NCBI RefSeq assembly: GCF_007997155.1
Contig: NZ_VORT01000005.1
Location: 124,001-188,000 of the forward strand
Direction of reading: 5' to 3'
Length of the DNA: 64,000 nt
Source: Aequorivita antarctica
GTDB taxonomy: Bacteria; Bacteroidota; Bacteroidia; Flavobacteriales; Flavobacteriaceae
Shown: in pieces, positions 17,942-27,508 of the stretch
Layout of the letters: every line of letters begins with the position of its first letter
Numbering within the stretch: position 1 is the first letter of the stretch
Notes under the pieces: model-generated
Seen by the model: only the letters and a program-made list of their open reading frames with translations
Databases searched by the model: none
Told to the model about the DNA's origin: nothing
Made by a program: the position numbers and the translations under genes

Positions 17942-19195
17942 CTAATTATAAACCAGCATCTTTTTCGTTTTTGAATTACCATTCTGTGAAACTGTGCAGA
18001 AATATGTTCCGTTTGCAATATTTAGCCCTTCCAAGGGAATGGTATAATTTCCTGCAACTTTTACAATGCTCTCATATTTGGAAACAATTCTGCCACTATT
18101 ATCTATAATTATAACAGCTACATTTCCATCTTCAATAATGCAAAAATGGATTTTTTCGATACTATCATTCAAAATTTTGAAATTTTCTATTCCGCATTCA
18201 TTTGCCGAATAATCATTTGTGGAGAGACTCCCTTCTTGTGAAAATATCTCTGTTTCAAAAAGGTAGTCGGTCTGAAATCCGGAAGCGCAAATTAATTTTG
18301 AAGTATTTCCAATAAAAACTGAACCACTGTTTCCCGTTAACCAGGCTGTGGGTTTTGGAGGTAATTGCCTCCAGATATCGGTGTTTGGATTGTAGAAATA
18401 GGTTTCGTCAGAAAAAGTGTCAAAAGTATTATCTGTGCTTCCTCCTGTCATAATCACACCATCACGCCAAGTTTGTGCTTCAAAAAAAGTTCTGGTCTGT
18501 CCCGGAAATGGCGCTTTTTCTTCCCAAGTAATTATAGAACGGTCAGTTGGGTCTATCGTTCCAACTCTTACGGTATCCCAATAATTGTTAGACAAAAAAT
18601 TGTCGCTTCCACACATATAAACTAGTTTGTTGCCGTGAATTGCAAAACCTCCCCAACTTATACTGCTTCCAGGTGCCAACATTGGAGTGGCTTCCCTCCA
18701 ACGATTGTAAGTGCTGTTATACAAATATGTTTTGTGCTGATAACCCCCAACCACATAAATCAAACTGTCTTGGTATGAAACCGCTCTGGCATCCACAATA
18801 GTTCTTGGAAAATCTGTGGCATCCGTCCAAGTGTCTGTTGCAATATTGTATTTCCGGACCTTTTTTATTGCATTTCCGGGCGTGGTCAACAATCCGCCAA
18901 TTACATAGATAGTGTCTTTTAAAATTGCTGTTGCCCCGCCTAAAAGCTGCGTGGGAGGAGGCGCTACATTGGTCCAAGTATCTGTACTTAGCTGATAGCG
19001 TTGCGTAATAGGTGTAATTATACCAGCCTGATTTCTACCGGAAACCATAAAAAGATATCCGTCATCACCGTTGCTGTAACCTATTGTTTGCCCTGCACGG
19101 ATTCGTTCGGGAATATCAGTACCCGAGCTCCATTGGGCTATTGCATTTGGAATTGCAAGTGAAAAGAATGCAATGTAAAATAGAAGTTTTTTCAT
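17942..19195 (-). CDS. Secreted kelch-repeat protein with T9SS sorting domain
   Basis: From the ATG at 19195 the product has 417 residues with a signal peptide (MKKLLFYIAFFSLAIPNAIA). At least five kelch-type beta-propeller repeats are visible (for example YQLSTDTWTNVAPPPTQLLG, YNIATDTWTDATDFP, YNPNTDIWRQLPPKP). The C-terminal ~75 residues form a type A T9SS sorting domain ending NGNSKTKKMLVYN. Kelch propellers usually bind proteins or glycans; the target here is unknown. An alternative ATG lies 21 nt upstream. Part of its C-terminal propeller region is found again as a decayed fragment at 34681-34914. Confidence 0.9.
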   Translation of the reverse strand: MKKLLFYIAFFSLAIPNAIAQWSSGTDIPERIRAGQTIGYSNGDDGYLFMVSGRNQAGIITPITQRYQLSTDTWTNVAPPPTQLLGGATAILKDTIYVIGGLLTTPGNAIKKVRKYNIATDTWTDATDFPRTIVDARAVSYQDSLIYVVGGYQHKTYLYNSTYNRWREATPMLAPGSSISWGGFAIHGNKLVYMCGSDNFLSNNYWDTVRVGTIDPTDRSIITWEEKAPFPGQTRTFFEAQTWRDGVIMTGGSTDNTFDTFSDETYFYNPNTDIWRQLPPKPTAWLTGNSGSVFIGNTSKLICASGFQTDYLFETEIFSQEGSLSTNDYSANECGIENFKILNDSIEKIHFCIIEDGNVAVIIIDNSGRIVSKYESIVKVAGNYTIPLEGLNIANGTYFCTVSQNGNSKTKKMLVYN

Positions 19196-19410
19196 AATGA
19201 TTGATTTAGAATTCATTGAAATTTAAATCTTTATAAAGATTCAAATTTCAATTAGTTACGGACACAATCCATTTATCTACAAAAAGCATTTTAATGTTTA
19301 CGAACAGTCATAGTTTGCGAAAATTTTAAGAAAACCGTCGTTGGTAGATACAATAAGGTTGTTTGTAGCAATTTTTTAAAAACTAAAGCACAAAACCGTA
19401 TTTTTATACA

Positions 19411-20463
19411 ATGCAAAAAAGATGGGCAAAACACGTTTTCTTTTGGTTGGCGTATCATTCCTTTGAGGTCTATACAGACTTTTTATGGATGCTGAACCAA
19501 TACAATCTTTCTGTCTGGGAAGCTTTCAAAATGTCTTTTATTGCTGAAACGGTAATCCTTTTGGCGATAAAGCTGCCGATGGTTTATTTAATGTTTTACT
19601 TTCTGTCAAAATATACCGTAGAAAGACCCAATCGGTGGAAATTGGTTTTATCGCTCAGCACAATACTTATTTTGTTCAGTATTTTGGCACAACTTATTAT
19701 AGTTTATGTGTTTTTACCAACGATTTATAAAGACGTAGATATTACGGAAACTCTCGCTTTTCAAGGAATAATCAACTCGTTTATGGATAAAATTTTTATT
19801 GCTGCTTTGGCTATTTCATTGAAACAAATGTCCAATAGCCAAAGACTTCGCGAAAGAGAAGCCTTGTTGGTAAAGGAAAAATTGAAAACCGAATTAACCT
19901 TGCTGAAATCACAAATCAACCCACATTTCTTGTTCAATACTTTGAATAACATCTATTCTTTAGCCCGAAAAAAATCTGACAAAACCCCCGAAGTTGTCCT
20001 CAAACTCTCGAAATTGCTACGTTTTGTGATGTATGAAACAAAACATCAGTCTATTCCTATAGAGAAAGAACTGGATTTTTTAAAGGATTATATTGAATTA
20101 CACAAAATCCGTTATGATGATAGACTCAAGATCAATCTCATTTATGAGTTAGATGATTTGAAAGCGCAAATAATGCCGAATATTTTAACTCCTTTTGTTG
20201 AAAACGCTTTTAAGCACGGTGCAAGTCAATCAACAATGCTTTCTTTTATAGTTATTGAATTGAAACTTATTAAGAATGAATTGTATTTTAAAGTGGAGAA
20301 TTCATTTGAGCCCAACATCATTAATAATGAAGAAGAAGGAATTGGTTTAAAAAATTTGCGTCGCCAATTGGAATTGATGTATCAAAATTTTAGCCTTCAA
20401 ACCAAAAATGAAAATCAAAAATTTATTGCGGAACTTTCACTTAATTTAACCCATAAAGTATGA
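19411..20463 (+). CDS. LytS-type sensor histidine kinase
   Basis: A 350-residue membrane kinase: four hydrophobic segments in the first ~150 residues, then a short coiled coil, and the His_kinase domain with the phosphoacceptor motif INPHFLFNTLNNIYSLA. An HATPase_c domain follows, with MPNILTPFVENAFKHG as N box and GIGLKNLRRQLELMY as the G-box region. It transfers phosphate to the response regulator gene that overlaps it by 4 bp (ATGA). The signal is unknown. No dedicated target is evident nearby. Confidence 0.93.
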   Translation: MQKRWAKHVFFWLAYHSFEVYTDFLWMLNQYNLSVWEAFKMSFIAETVILLAIKLPMVYLMFYFLSKYTVERPNRWKLVLSLSTILILFSILAQLIIVYVFLPTIYKDVDITETLAFQGIINSFMDKIFIAALAISLKQMSNSQRLREREALLVKEKLKTELTLLKSQINPHFLFNTLNNIYSLARKKSDKTPEVVLKLSKLLRFVMYETKHQSIPIEKELDFLKDYIELHKIRYDDRLKINLIYELDDLKAQIMPNILTPFVENAFKHGASQSTMLSFIVIELKLIKNELYFKVENSFEPNIINNEEEGIGLKNLRRQLELMYQNFSLQTKNENQKFIAELSLNLTHKV

Positions 20464-21155
20464 CAATTAGATGCATTGTTGTTGAGGACGAGCCTTTGGC
20501 GATGGATGTAATGGTTGATTTCATCAATCAAGTTCCGTTTTTAATTTTGGAAAAGACTTGCACCGATGCCATTGCTGCAATGAAAATTTTGAATGAAAAT
20601 AAAATTGATTTAATCTTTCTAGATATCCATCTGCCAAAATTGAAAGGTTTGGATTTTTTAAGCACATTAAAAAATCCACCAATGGTTATAATTACCACTG
20701 CGTATCACGAATTTGCTTTAAAAAGCTATGATTACAATGTGCTGGATTATCTTTTAAAACCCATTGAATTTAGCCGCTTTATGGTTGCGGTACAAAAAGC
20801 TGCAAATCATGTAAATAAAGAAGTTTTTGTTTCAGAAGAACCAACAAAAGAAGGGTTGTTTTTTACCGTAAACAAAAAGAAAGCCCGTGTTGCATTTCAC
20901 TCCATTATTTATATTGAAAGTCAACGTGAGCAAGTGAAAATTGTTACTGAAACCAATACCATTCATACCCGCATTGCCCTCAGCGAATTGGAAAAACAGT
21001 TGCCAGATAGTTTTCTCCGCATCCATCGTTCCTATATAGTTTCAAAACTAAAAATTGACTTTGTAGATGCGCGAGAAATTGAATTACGCGGAAAGTATTT
21101 ACCAATCGGTAGAAGTTATAAAAACGAAGTTCATTTGGCGTTAGGCATAAAATAA
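20460..21155 (+). CDS. LytTR-family response regulator
   Basis: A 231-residue regulator with an N-terminal receiver domain (acidic pocket VVEDEP, phosphorylated Asp in LIFLDIHLPKLKG, Thr/Lys switch around ITTAY and LLKPI) and a C-terminal LytTR DNA-binding domain (IIYIESQREQVKIVT, LPDSFLRIHRSYIVSK). It pairs with the preceding kinase gene, with which it shares an ATGA overlap, so both are translated from one message. The regulated genes cannot be told from the window. Confidence 0.95.
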   Translation: MTIRCIVVEDEPLAMDVMVDFINQVPFLILEKTCTDAIAAMKILNENKIDLIFLDIHLPKLKGLDFLSTLKNPPMVIITTAYHEFALKSYDYNVLDYLLKPIEFSRFMVAVQKAANHVNKEVFVSEEPTKEGLFFTVNKKKARVAFHSIIYIESQREQVKIVTETNTIHTRIALSELEKQLPDSFLRIHRSYIVSKLKIDFVDAREIELRGKYLPIGRSYKNEVHLALGIK

Positions 21156-21156
21156 G

Positions 21157-21186
21157 AATCCCCGAAAACCGAAGTTCTCAGGGATT
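21157..21186. terminator. Hairpin between the LytTR gene and rho
   Basis: An imperfect 13-bp stem (AATCCCcGAaAAC pairing with GTTcTCaGGGATT, two mismatches) with a CGAA loop, followed by TTTTATT on the plus strand. It separates two convergent genes and can serve both. Confidence 0.6.
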
Positions 21187-21206
21187 TTATTAAAATTAAA
21201 GGTATT

Positions 21207-22895
21207 TTATCCGTTCATCGAAATCAAGAACTCTTCATTGTTTCGAGTCTGTTTGATTCGGTCATTGATGAATTCCATTGCTTCCACAGGGTTCATATCT
21301 GCAAGATATTTGCGCAAAACCCACATACGTTGAAGTGTAGTTTCGTCAAGTAACAAATCGTCTCTACGTGTGCTGGAAGAAGTTAGGTCAATGGCTGGGA
21401 AAATTCTTCGATTGGAAATTTTTCTATCCAATTGAAGTTCCATGTTACCAGTTCCTTTGAATTCCTCAAAAATAACTTCGTCCATTTTGGAACCTGTTTC
21501 GGTCAAAGCCGTAGCAATAATAGTCAATGAACCACCATTTTCAATATTTCGGGCAGCACCAAAGAATCGTTTTGGTTTGTGAAGCGCATTTGCATCTACA
21601 CCACCACTCAATATTTTACCACTGGCTGGTTGTACTGTGTTATAAGCTCGCGCCAAACGTGTAATGGAATCCAAAAGAATCACCACATCGTGGCCACATT
21701 CAACCAATCGCTTTGCTTTATCGATAACAAGGTTTGCTACACGAACGTGCTCACTGGCTTCTTTGTCAAAGGTTGAGGCAACCACTTCGCCACGAACGTT
21801 TCGTTGCATATCGGTAACTTCTTCGGGGCGTTCGTCAATCAATAGAACTATTTGGTAAACCTCTGGGTGGTTTGCTGCAATTGCGTTTGCAATATCTTTA
21901 AGCAACATGGTCTTACCAGTTTTAGGTTGTGAAACAATCATTCCACGTTGCCCTTTTCCAATAGGTGCAAAAAGGTCAATGATTCTTGTTGAAATAGTAC
22001 TCTGCTTATCTGCAAGGTTGAATTTTTCTTGCGGGAAAAGAGGTGTTAAATGCTCAAAGGAAACACGGTCACGAACCACATTCGGGTTCAAACCGTTTAT
22101 TTTGCTCACTTTTATTAATGGGAAATATTTTTCACCTTCTTTCGGAGGGCGCACTTCACCTAAAACAGTATCTCCTGTTTTTAGGCCGAAAAGACGAATC
22201 TGCGATTGTGAAACGTAAATATCATCAGGAGATGAAAGATAGTTGTAATCACTAGAACGTAAGAAGCCGTAACCATCCTGCATAATATCAAGCACACCTT
22301 CGCTTTCAATTATTCCGTCAAACTCATAATCTGGCTCGCGGTATCGGTTTCGTGAATCTTTGTTTCCATTGTTCCGGTTGTCCTGTACGTTGCCGTCTTT
22401 TTGTTTGTGGGATTGGTGTTTTTGACGGTTATCAGAATTTGGATTGTCGCTGCGTTGGGTTTTTTGCCTGTTGTCGTTATCGTTGGAGGCTACCCGTGGG
22501 TTTGGCTTTTGGTGTTGCGGTTTTTTATCGCTTCTATCGTTGCTCGAACGCTTATCGTCTGCAGGTTTTTTGTCCTCCTCACTCTTTTTATCGTGCTGTG
22601 GTTTTTGCGGCTGAGGTTTTTTATTTCTGTTTTCGTTTTTCTGCGGACGTGGTTTTTGGTCTTTGTCGCGATTGTCACTAGCAGGAGGAGCTGTTTCCTC
22701 TTTTTTTGTTTCTGGGGAAGTCTCTTCCGTTTTAATGACTGCTTTTACCGCCTTAGGGTTGGCGGCTTGGTAATCGAGAATTTGATATACCAAGTCTAAT
22801 TTTTTTTGAGTGCGATATTTCGGCACATTAAGTTCTTTTGCTATATCCTGAAGTTCAGGCAGCTTTTTGTTTTTTAAATCTGAAATTTCAAACAT
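21207..22895 (-). CDS. rho: Transcription termination factor Rho
   Basis: Hexameric RNA helicase that ends transcripts. The 562-residue protein is longer than E. coli Rho (419) because of a Lys/Gln/Asn/Asp-rich low-complexity insertion of about 130 residues (about 60-190) between the N-terminal [16 protein letters not shown] helix bundle and the RNA-binding OSB domain ([19 protein letters not shown]). The ATPase core has Walker [20 protein letters not shown] and the Q/R-loop region. Such insertions are known in Bacteroidota Rho and other phyla and may bind RNA or drive condensation. Confidence 0.97.
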   Translation of the reverse strand: MFEISDLKNKKLPELQDIAKELNVPKYRTQKKLDLVYQILDYQAANPKAVKAVIKTEETSPETKKEETAPPASDNRDKDQKPRPQKNENRNKKPQPQKPQHDKKSEEDKKPADDKRSSNDRSDKKPQHQKPNPRVASNDNDNRQKTQRSDNPNSDNRQKHQSHKQKDGNVQDNRNNGNKDSRNRYREPDYEFDGIIESEGVLDIMQDGYGFLRSSDYNYLSSPDDIYVSQSQIRLFGLKTGDTVLGEVRPPKEGEKYFPLIKVSKINGLNPNVVRDRVSFEHLTPLFPQEKFNLADKQSTISTRIIDLFAPIGKGQRGMIVSQPKTGKTMLLKDIANAIAANHPEVYQIVLLIDERPEEVTDMQRNVRGEVVASTFDKEASEHVRVANLVIDKAKRLVECGHDVVILLDSITRLARAYNTVQPASGKILSGGVDANALHKPKRFFGAARNIENGGSLTIIATALTETGSKMDEVIFEEFKGTGNMELQLDRKISNRRIFPAIDLTSSSTRRDDLLLDETTLQRMWVLRKYLADMNPVEAMEFINDRIKQTRNNEEFLISMNG

Positions 22896-22977
22896 GTAGA
22901 AAATACTGTAGTTTAAGTTTATACTATAATGTTCCTTTTGAGAAGGTAAGTACGTTGAAAAAATTTTCGAAGACTAA

Positions 22978-23000
22978 GTAACCTTGATTGAGTTGGTTAC
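22978..23000. promoter_or_regulatory. Inverted repeat in the rho leader
   Basis: GTAACC-N11-GGTTAC lies 83 bp upstream of the rho ATG and between rho and the divergent DUF4293 gene. It could be an operator or a leader hairpin; Rho genes in other bacteria are commonly autoregulated through their leaders. No T-run follows. Confidence 0.3.
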
Positions 23001-23066
23001 GAATAGATACTGCAATAATACAACAATAAATTAAAAAGCACTGTTATTTTTTTTAAAAAGATAGTG

Positions 23067-23074
23067 TATTTTTG
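23067..23074 (+). promoter_or_regulatory. -7 promoter element of the DUF4293 gene
   Basis: TATTTTTG is a perfect TAnnTTTG box, 24 nt before the ATG at 23098. It supports that ATG over the TTG at 23083. Confidence 0.5.
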
Positions 23075-23097
23075 CTGTTCAATTGAGTTTTTACATT

Positions 23098-23508
23098 ATG
23101 ATTCAACGCATTCAGACCATTTATTTAGTTGTTTCTGCCATTATTATGGGGGCACTGTTTATGTGGTTTCCCGTTGTTCTGGGCAAGGATGGTTCCGTAA
23201 TAATGGAACGCAATGAGCCTCTGTTATTGGGGTTAATATTTGTTTCTATTGCGCTGGCCTTCATTTCAATTTTAAGTTTTAAAAAACGGCAGTTACAGTT
23301 TGTGCTCAACCGTTTGAACATCATATCAAACTTTGTATTACTGGGAGTTTTCGTTTACAGGTTGCTAACTTTATCCGGAGAAACAATTGTTTCAGAGAAG
23401 GGTATTGGGGTGCTTTTTCCCATCATTTCTATCGTATTTTTAGTGCTGGCCAACAAGGCCATAAAAAGGGATGAGGACCTCGTAAAATCTGTTGATCGTT
23501 TACGATAA
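23098..23508 (+). CDS. DUF4293 family membrane protein
   Basis: A 136-residue integral membrane protein with four predicted helices (for example YLVVSAIIMGALFMWF and ILSFKKRQLQFVLNRLN as the connecting loop). The N-terminus MIQRIQTIYL is the typical start of DUF4293 proteins in Bacteroidota. Function unknown. It is commonly found divergent from rho, as here, and is followed by a strong terminator, so it is monocistronic. Confidence 0.88.
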   Translation: MIQRIQTIYLVVSAIIMGALFMWFPVVLGKDGSVIMERNEPLLLGLIFVSIALAFISILSFKKRQLQFVLNRLNIISNFVLLGVFVYRLLTLSGETIVSEKGIGVLFPIISIVFLVLANKAIKRDEDLVKSVDRLR

Positions 23509-23533
23509 ACCGATCTTAGTATATTAGTGCAAG

Positions 23534-23566
23534 ACCCCTAAAGTATGCCAACTTTAGGGGTTTTTT
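23534..23566 (+). terminator. Strong intrinsic terminator
   Basis: An 11-bp perfect stem ACCCCTAAAGT / ACTTTAGGGGT, a 6-nt loop and a T-run of seven. It lies 25 bp past the DUF4293 stop; the A-rich left flank is weaker, so it mainly serves the plus strand. Confidence 0.9.
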
Positions 23567-23578
23567 GTTTATTGAATT

Positions 23579-24082
23579 TTACTTTTCAAACTCAATAACC
23601 TCCAAATTCTGAATTTTTTCTCCATCAATTTCAAACCGCAACATGGTACGCACTTTTTGAAAACCGTGTTTTCCAACTGCTCCGGGATTCATATGGAGTA
23701 GTCCTGTGGTTTTATCAGGCATAACCTTTAAAATGTGGGAATGCCCACAGATAAATATTTTAGGCGGGTTGGAATAAATTTCTTGTCTGATTGACGGATT
23801 ATATTTTCCTGGATAACCGCCAATATGAGTAATCCAAACATCAACACCTTCACACATAAAACGGTTGTGAAGCGGGAATTCCATTCTGGCTTCAGTACCG
23901 TCAATATTGCCGTAAACAGCTCGCAGTGGTTTCAGCTTTTTGATGGTATCCGTAACCGAAAGGTCTCCAATATCACCAGCGTGCCAAACTTCATCAGCGA
24001 GCTTTACGTATTTCAGAATTTTTTCATCTATATAACTGTGGGTGTCGCTTAAGAGCAAAATTTTTTTCAAAATGGGTAGCAT
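23579..24082 (-). CDS. YfcE/MJ0936-family phosphodiesterase
   Basis: A 167-residue calcineurin-like metallophosphoesterase. Metal-binding motifs are clear: LLLSDTHSY (DxH), HAGDIGD (GDxxD region), YGNIDG (GNxD), ICGHSHI (GHSH) and a histidine in LLHMNPGAVGKHG. Proteins of this family hydrolyse phosphodiesters such as bis-pNPP in vitro; the natural substrate is generally unknown. The gene is divergent from truA and converges on the terminator after DUF4293. Confidence 0.92.
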   Translation of the reverse strand: MLPILKKILLLSDTHSYIDEKILKYVKLADEVWHAGDIGDLSVTDTIKKLKPLRAVYGNIDGTEARMEFPLHNRFMCEGVDVWITHIGGYPGKYNPSIRQEIYSNPPKIFICGHSHILKVMPDKTTGLLHMNPGAVGKHGFQKVRTMLRFEIDGEKIQNLEVIEFEK

Positions 24083-24145
24083 TTGTTGTTTGGCGAAGGT
24101 ATTAAGTTTTTGAAAGTTATAACAGTAATGCTGACTTGTAAATTG

Positions 24146-24153
24146 TAATTTTG
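24146..24153 (+). promoter_or_regulatory. -7 promoter element of truA
   Basis: TAATTTTG is a perfect TAnnTTTG box, 20 nt before the GTG start at 24174. It serves the truA-ABC transporter pair. Confidence 0.5.
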
Positions 24154-24173
24154 TCGATTCTGAAAAAAACCAA

Positions 24174-24917
24174 GTGCGATATTTTATTGAAATAGCCTAT
24201 AACGGGAAAAACTATTTTGGATGGCAGCGCCAGCCGGATCAAATTAGCGTACAACAGGTTTTGGAAGAAACGCTTTCCACCCTGCTTCGGAAGGAAATAA
24301 AGCTTACCGGAGCTGGAAGAACCGATGCAGGAGTGCATGCCAAACAGCTTTTCGCACATTTTGATTTTGAAGAAATTGAAAGTTTTGACGAATTTATTTT
24401 TAGAATAAATTCTTTTCTTCCTAAGGATATTTCAATAAAAAATATTTTCGAAGTAAACGAAGACGCACATGCGCGTTTTGATGCCGTTGAAAGAGAATAC
24501 GAATATATTATTTCCCTTGGCAAAGATCCTTTTAATCAAGATTTTGCATTTCAAATAAACAACAAACCGAATGTAGACTTGATGAACAAAGCTTCCGAAA
24601 TACTATTGAGCCATAGAGATTTTCAATGCTTTTCACGCTCCAAAACAGATGTAAAAACGTACAATTGTACAATAGTTAGAGCAAATTGGGAAGCTAAAAA
24701 TAATAGACTTATTTTTACCATCGCGGCAGACCGTTTTCTGCGAAATATGGTCCGCGCAATCGTAGGAACGCTATTGAATGTGGGTTACGGAAAGACTTCT
24801 TTGGAAGATTTTAAAAAAATATTGAACAGTAAAAATAGGGAAGAAGCAGGTGCTTCGGCTCCCGCACATGGATTGTATTTAATAAAGGTTGTTTATCCCG
24901 ATAACATGAAAATATAA
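24174..24917 (+). CDS. truA: tRNA pseudouridine(38-40) synthase TruA
   Basis: Converts uridines 38-40 of tRNA anticodon stems to pseudouridine. The 247-residue enzyme starts at a GTG (MRYFIEIAYNGKNYFGWQRQ), as the conserved N-terminus demands. The catalytic aspartate is in GAGRTDAGVHA. Other landmarks are FDAVEREYEYII, FQCFSRS and FLRNMVRAIVG. The stop codon overlaps the ATG of the ABC transporter (TAATG), implying coupled translation. Confidence 0.96.
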   Translation: MRYFIEIAYNGKNYFGWQRQPDQISVQQVLEETLSTLLRKEIKLTGAGRTDAGVHAKQLFAHFDFEEIESFDEFIFRINSFLPKDISIKNIFEVNEDAHARFDAVEREYEYIISLGKDPFNQDFAFQINNKPNVDLMNKASEILLSHRDFQCFSRSKTDVKTYNCTIVRANWEAKNNRLIFTIAADRFLRNMVRAIVGTLLNVGYGKTSLEDFKKILNSKNREEAGASAPAHGLYLIKVVYPDNMKI

Positions 24918-26683
24918 TGGCAGAAACCACAGGCAACGCATTTGATTTTAAGCTTTTTAAGCGATTGTTAGCTTTTACAAAGCCTTATCGTGCTGTGTTT
25001 TATTTTGTTGCTTTTGCGGCAATTATAATGTCAGGACTTGCTGTCTTGCGCCCCTATCTCTTGCAATTGGCCATAGATAATTCGATGGTCCCCAAAGATG
25101 GTGATGGTTTTATGAAGTACATCATTTTGATGGTGGTTGTACTAATGCTGGAGGTGATTTTTCAGTTCGCCTTTATTTTTTATACCAACTATCTTGGCCA
25201 AAGCGTAATCCGCGATATGCGCCAAAAACTTTTCCGATTGATGATGAGTTTCAAGATGAAATATTTTGATAAAAGTGCCGTCGGAAGGTTGACAACCAGA
25301 GCTGTGAACGATGTGGAAACCATTTCCAGTATTTTCAGTGAAGGTTTGTTTATGATTATTAGTGACCTTTTAAAAATGGCCGTTATAGCGGGGTTTATGC
25401 TTTATCAAAGCTGGCGATTGTCGCTGATAGTTTTTATTGTTTTGCCTTTTATTTTATATGCAACCCGAGTTTTTCAAAAAGCGATGAAAGTTGCATTTGA
25501 AGATGTGCGCAACCAAGTTGCAAATTTAAATACCTTCGTTCAGGAACGGATAACAGGGATGAAAATAGTTCAGATTTTTACCCGTGAAAAAACTGAATAC
25601 GATCGTTTCCAAGAAATAAACAAAGACCATCGAAAAGCCTGGATAAAAACAGTTTGGTACAACTCAATTTTCTTTCCCATTGCAGAAACCGCAGGAGCTG
25701 TGGCTACAGGTTTGGTGGTTTGGTACGGTGGTTTGAACGTGATTGGTGGGGGCTTTGTTACACTTGGTATTATTACAGCATTTATCCAATATGCTGAAAT
25801 GCTTTTCAGACCACTTCGACAGATAGCTGATAAGTTCAACACGCTTCAAATGGGAATGGTTGCTGCAAACCGCGTCTTCGGAATTCTCGATACTAAATCG
25901 CACATTGCAGATACTGGAACCATTGATTATATAAGTACTAAGGGTGAAATTGAATTCAAAAACGTCTACTTTGGTTATAATGAAGGCGAAGAAGTAATTA
26001 AAGGGATTTCTTTTAAAGCGAATCCTGGTGAAACAGTAGCTATTGTAGGCGCTACTGGTGCTGGTAAAAGTACCATTATCAATCTGTTGAATCGTTTTTA
26101 TGAAATTAATAGCGGCGAGATTTTGATTGATGGTATTTCTCTGAAAGATTACAAATTGGCCTCAATTAGAAACCAAATAGCAGTGGTTTTGCAAGATGTT
26201 TTCCTCTTTGCAGATTCAGTTTTGAATAATATCACGCTCGGCAATCCAAATATTTCCAAAGAGGAAGTAATTGCTGCAGCTAAAGAAATTGGCGTCCATA
26301 AATTCATTGAATCACTTCCTGACGGCTATCACTATAATGTAAAGGAACGCGGTAGTATGCTTTCTTCCGGACAACGACAACTCATTTCATTTTTGCGCGC
26401 CTATGTTAGTAAACCAAGTATTCTGGTATTGGATGAAGCCACTTCTTCCGTTGATACTTATTCCGAAGAATTGATTCAAACTGCTACAGATAAAATTACC
26501 AATGGCCGAACTTCAATTGTAATTGCACACCGATTGGCAACCATCAAAAAAGCTAATAAAATCATCGTGATGGATGCTGGGAAAATAGTGGAAGAAGGCA
26601 CCCACAAAGAATTGCTGAAACTTGAAAATGGTTTTTACAGAAATCTATACGAAGTACAGTTTATGGCTGAAGAAGCTATTTAG
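24917..26683 (+). CDS. ABC exporter, MsbA-like (fused permease and ATPase)
   Basis: A 588-residue half-transporter that works as a homodimer or heterodimer. Six membrane helices occupy about residues 18-310. The nucleotide-binding domain has Walker A VGATGAGKSTII, the Q loop in VVLQDVFLF, the signature LSSGQRQLISF (SSGQ in place of SGGQ) and Walker B ILVLDEATSSVD, then the H loop IVIAHRLAT. It is related to MsbA and other lipid or drug exporters; the substrate is unknown. The single altered glycine in the signature motif is seen in other Bacteroidota members. Confidence 0.93.
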   Translation: MAETTGNAFDFKLFKRLLAFTKPYRAVFYFVAFAAIIMSGLAVLRPYLLQLAIDNSMVPKDGDGFMKYIILMVVVLMLEVIFQFAFIFYTNYLGQSVIRDMRQKLFRLMMSFKMKYFDKSAVGRLTTRAVNDVETISSIFSEGLFMIISDLLKMAVIAGFMLYQSWRLSLIVFIVLPFILYATRVFQKAMKVAFEDVRNQVANLNTFVQERITGMKIVQIFTREKTEYDRFQEINKDHRKAWIKTVWYNSIFFPIAETAGAVATGLVVWYGGLNVIGGGFVTLGIITAFIQYAEMLFRPLRQIADKFNTLQMGMVAANRVFGILDTKSHIADTGTIDYISTKGEIEFKNVYFGYNEGEEVIKGISFKANPGETVAIVGATGAGKSTIINLLNRFYEINSGEILIDGISLKDYKLASIRNQIAVVLQDVFLFADSVLNNITLGNPNISKEEVIAAAKEIGVHKFIESLPDGYHYNVKERGSMLSSGQRQLISFLRAYVSKPSILVLDEATSSVDTYSEELIQTATDKITNGRTSIVIAHRLATIKKANKIIVMDAGKIVEEGTHKELLKLENGFYRNLYEVQFMAEEAI

Positions 26684-26685
26684 TG

Positions 26686-27459
26686 TTAACTTAAATCTTT
26701 CTTCAAAATTTTAAGCAATTCATCTGTATTTTCAAAAAGCACAAAATCACCATCCCTTAAATAGGAGATTTGTCCATTTTCTTCAGAAACTACTAAACAA
26801 ACTGCGTCGGTTTTTTCAGTAATACCAACTGCTGCACGGTGTCTAAGCCCAAAACGCAATGGTATTTTTTTGTCATTGGAAACTGGCAGAATAACGCGGG
26901 TTGCCGTAATTCTATTTTCTTCAATAATCATTGCACCATCGTGTAACGGACTGTTTTTAAAGAAAACACTTTCAATAATAGGCTGGTTTACCTCAAGATT
27001 CATTTCGTCTCCGGTATTTTTTACAAAATCGAGGCTATTGTTGCGTTGAAGTACAATTAATGCTCCTGTGTGTGAGGCAGACATCTTTTTACAAGCAGCG
27101 ATTATTCCTTCTACATTGATATTTAGTTTTCCATCATTTCCAGAAAATTTAAACTGTTTCAAAAATCTACGCCTAGCATTGAAATTTGTAGATCCCAACA
27201 TTAAAAGGAACTTTCTGATTTCTGGTTGGAAAACCACTACTAAAGCGAACATTCCTACGCCTAAAAAGCCGCCGAGAATCTTACTCAGAAGTTCCATTTC
27301 TAAAAGTTGGGTAATAATGTAAATGGCGTAAACAATAATAATGCCCACCAAAATATTGATGGCTACAGTACCTTTAACCAAATTATAGAGATAGTACAGC
27401 AGGAATGCCACCAGCAAAATATCTACAATATCTATAATTCGAATGTCGAGAAAATCCAA
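26686..27459 (-). CDS. cdaA: Diadenylate cyclase CdaA
   Basis: Makes the second messenger c-di-AMP from two ATP. The 257-residue protein has three N-terminal membrane helices (about 8-85) and a DAC (DisA_N) domain with the catalytic motifs PLHDGAMII (DGA) and LRFGLRHRAAVG (RHR). It ends 2 bp from the convergent ABC exporter and is 49 bp downstream of folP, so the two are likely cotranscribed. The regulator CdaR and glmM, its neighbours in Firmicutes, are absent here. Confidence 0.95.
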   Translation of the reverse strand: MDFLDIRIIDIVDILLVAFLLYYLYNLVKGTVAINILVGIIIVYAIYIITQLLEMELLSKILGGFLGVGMFALVVVFQPEIRKFLLMLGSTNFNARRRFLKQFKFSGNDGKLNINVEGIIAACKKMSASHTGALIVLQRNNSLDFVKNTGDEMNLEVNQPIIESVFFKNSPLHDGAMIIEENRITATRVILPVSNDKKIPLRFGLRHRAAVGITEKTDAVCLVVSEENGQISYLRDGDFVLFENTDELLKILKKDLS

Positions 27460-27508
27460 TGGTGTTCGTTTTTTGTAAAAGTACTTTAAAAATTTTAATG
27501 GATTGTGG

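Noticed and set aside
21907-22799. Several plus-strand frames over rho, including a hydrophobic one
   Set aside because: Antisense to the conserved Rho core and to its low-complexity insertion, whose composition produces apparent membrane segments.
23083-23097. TTG start for DUF4293
   Set aside because: Family start MIQRIQTIYL and the -7 box at 23067 fit the ATG at 23098.
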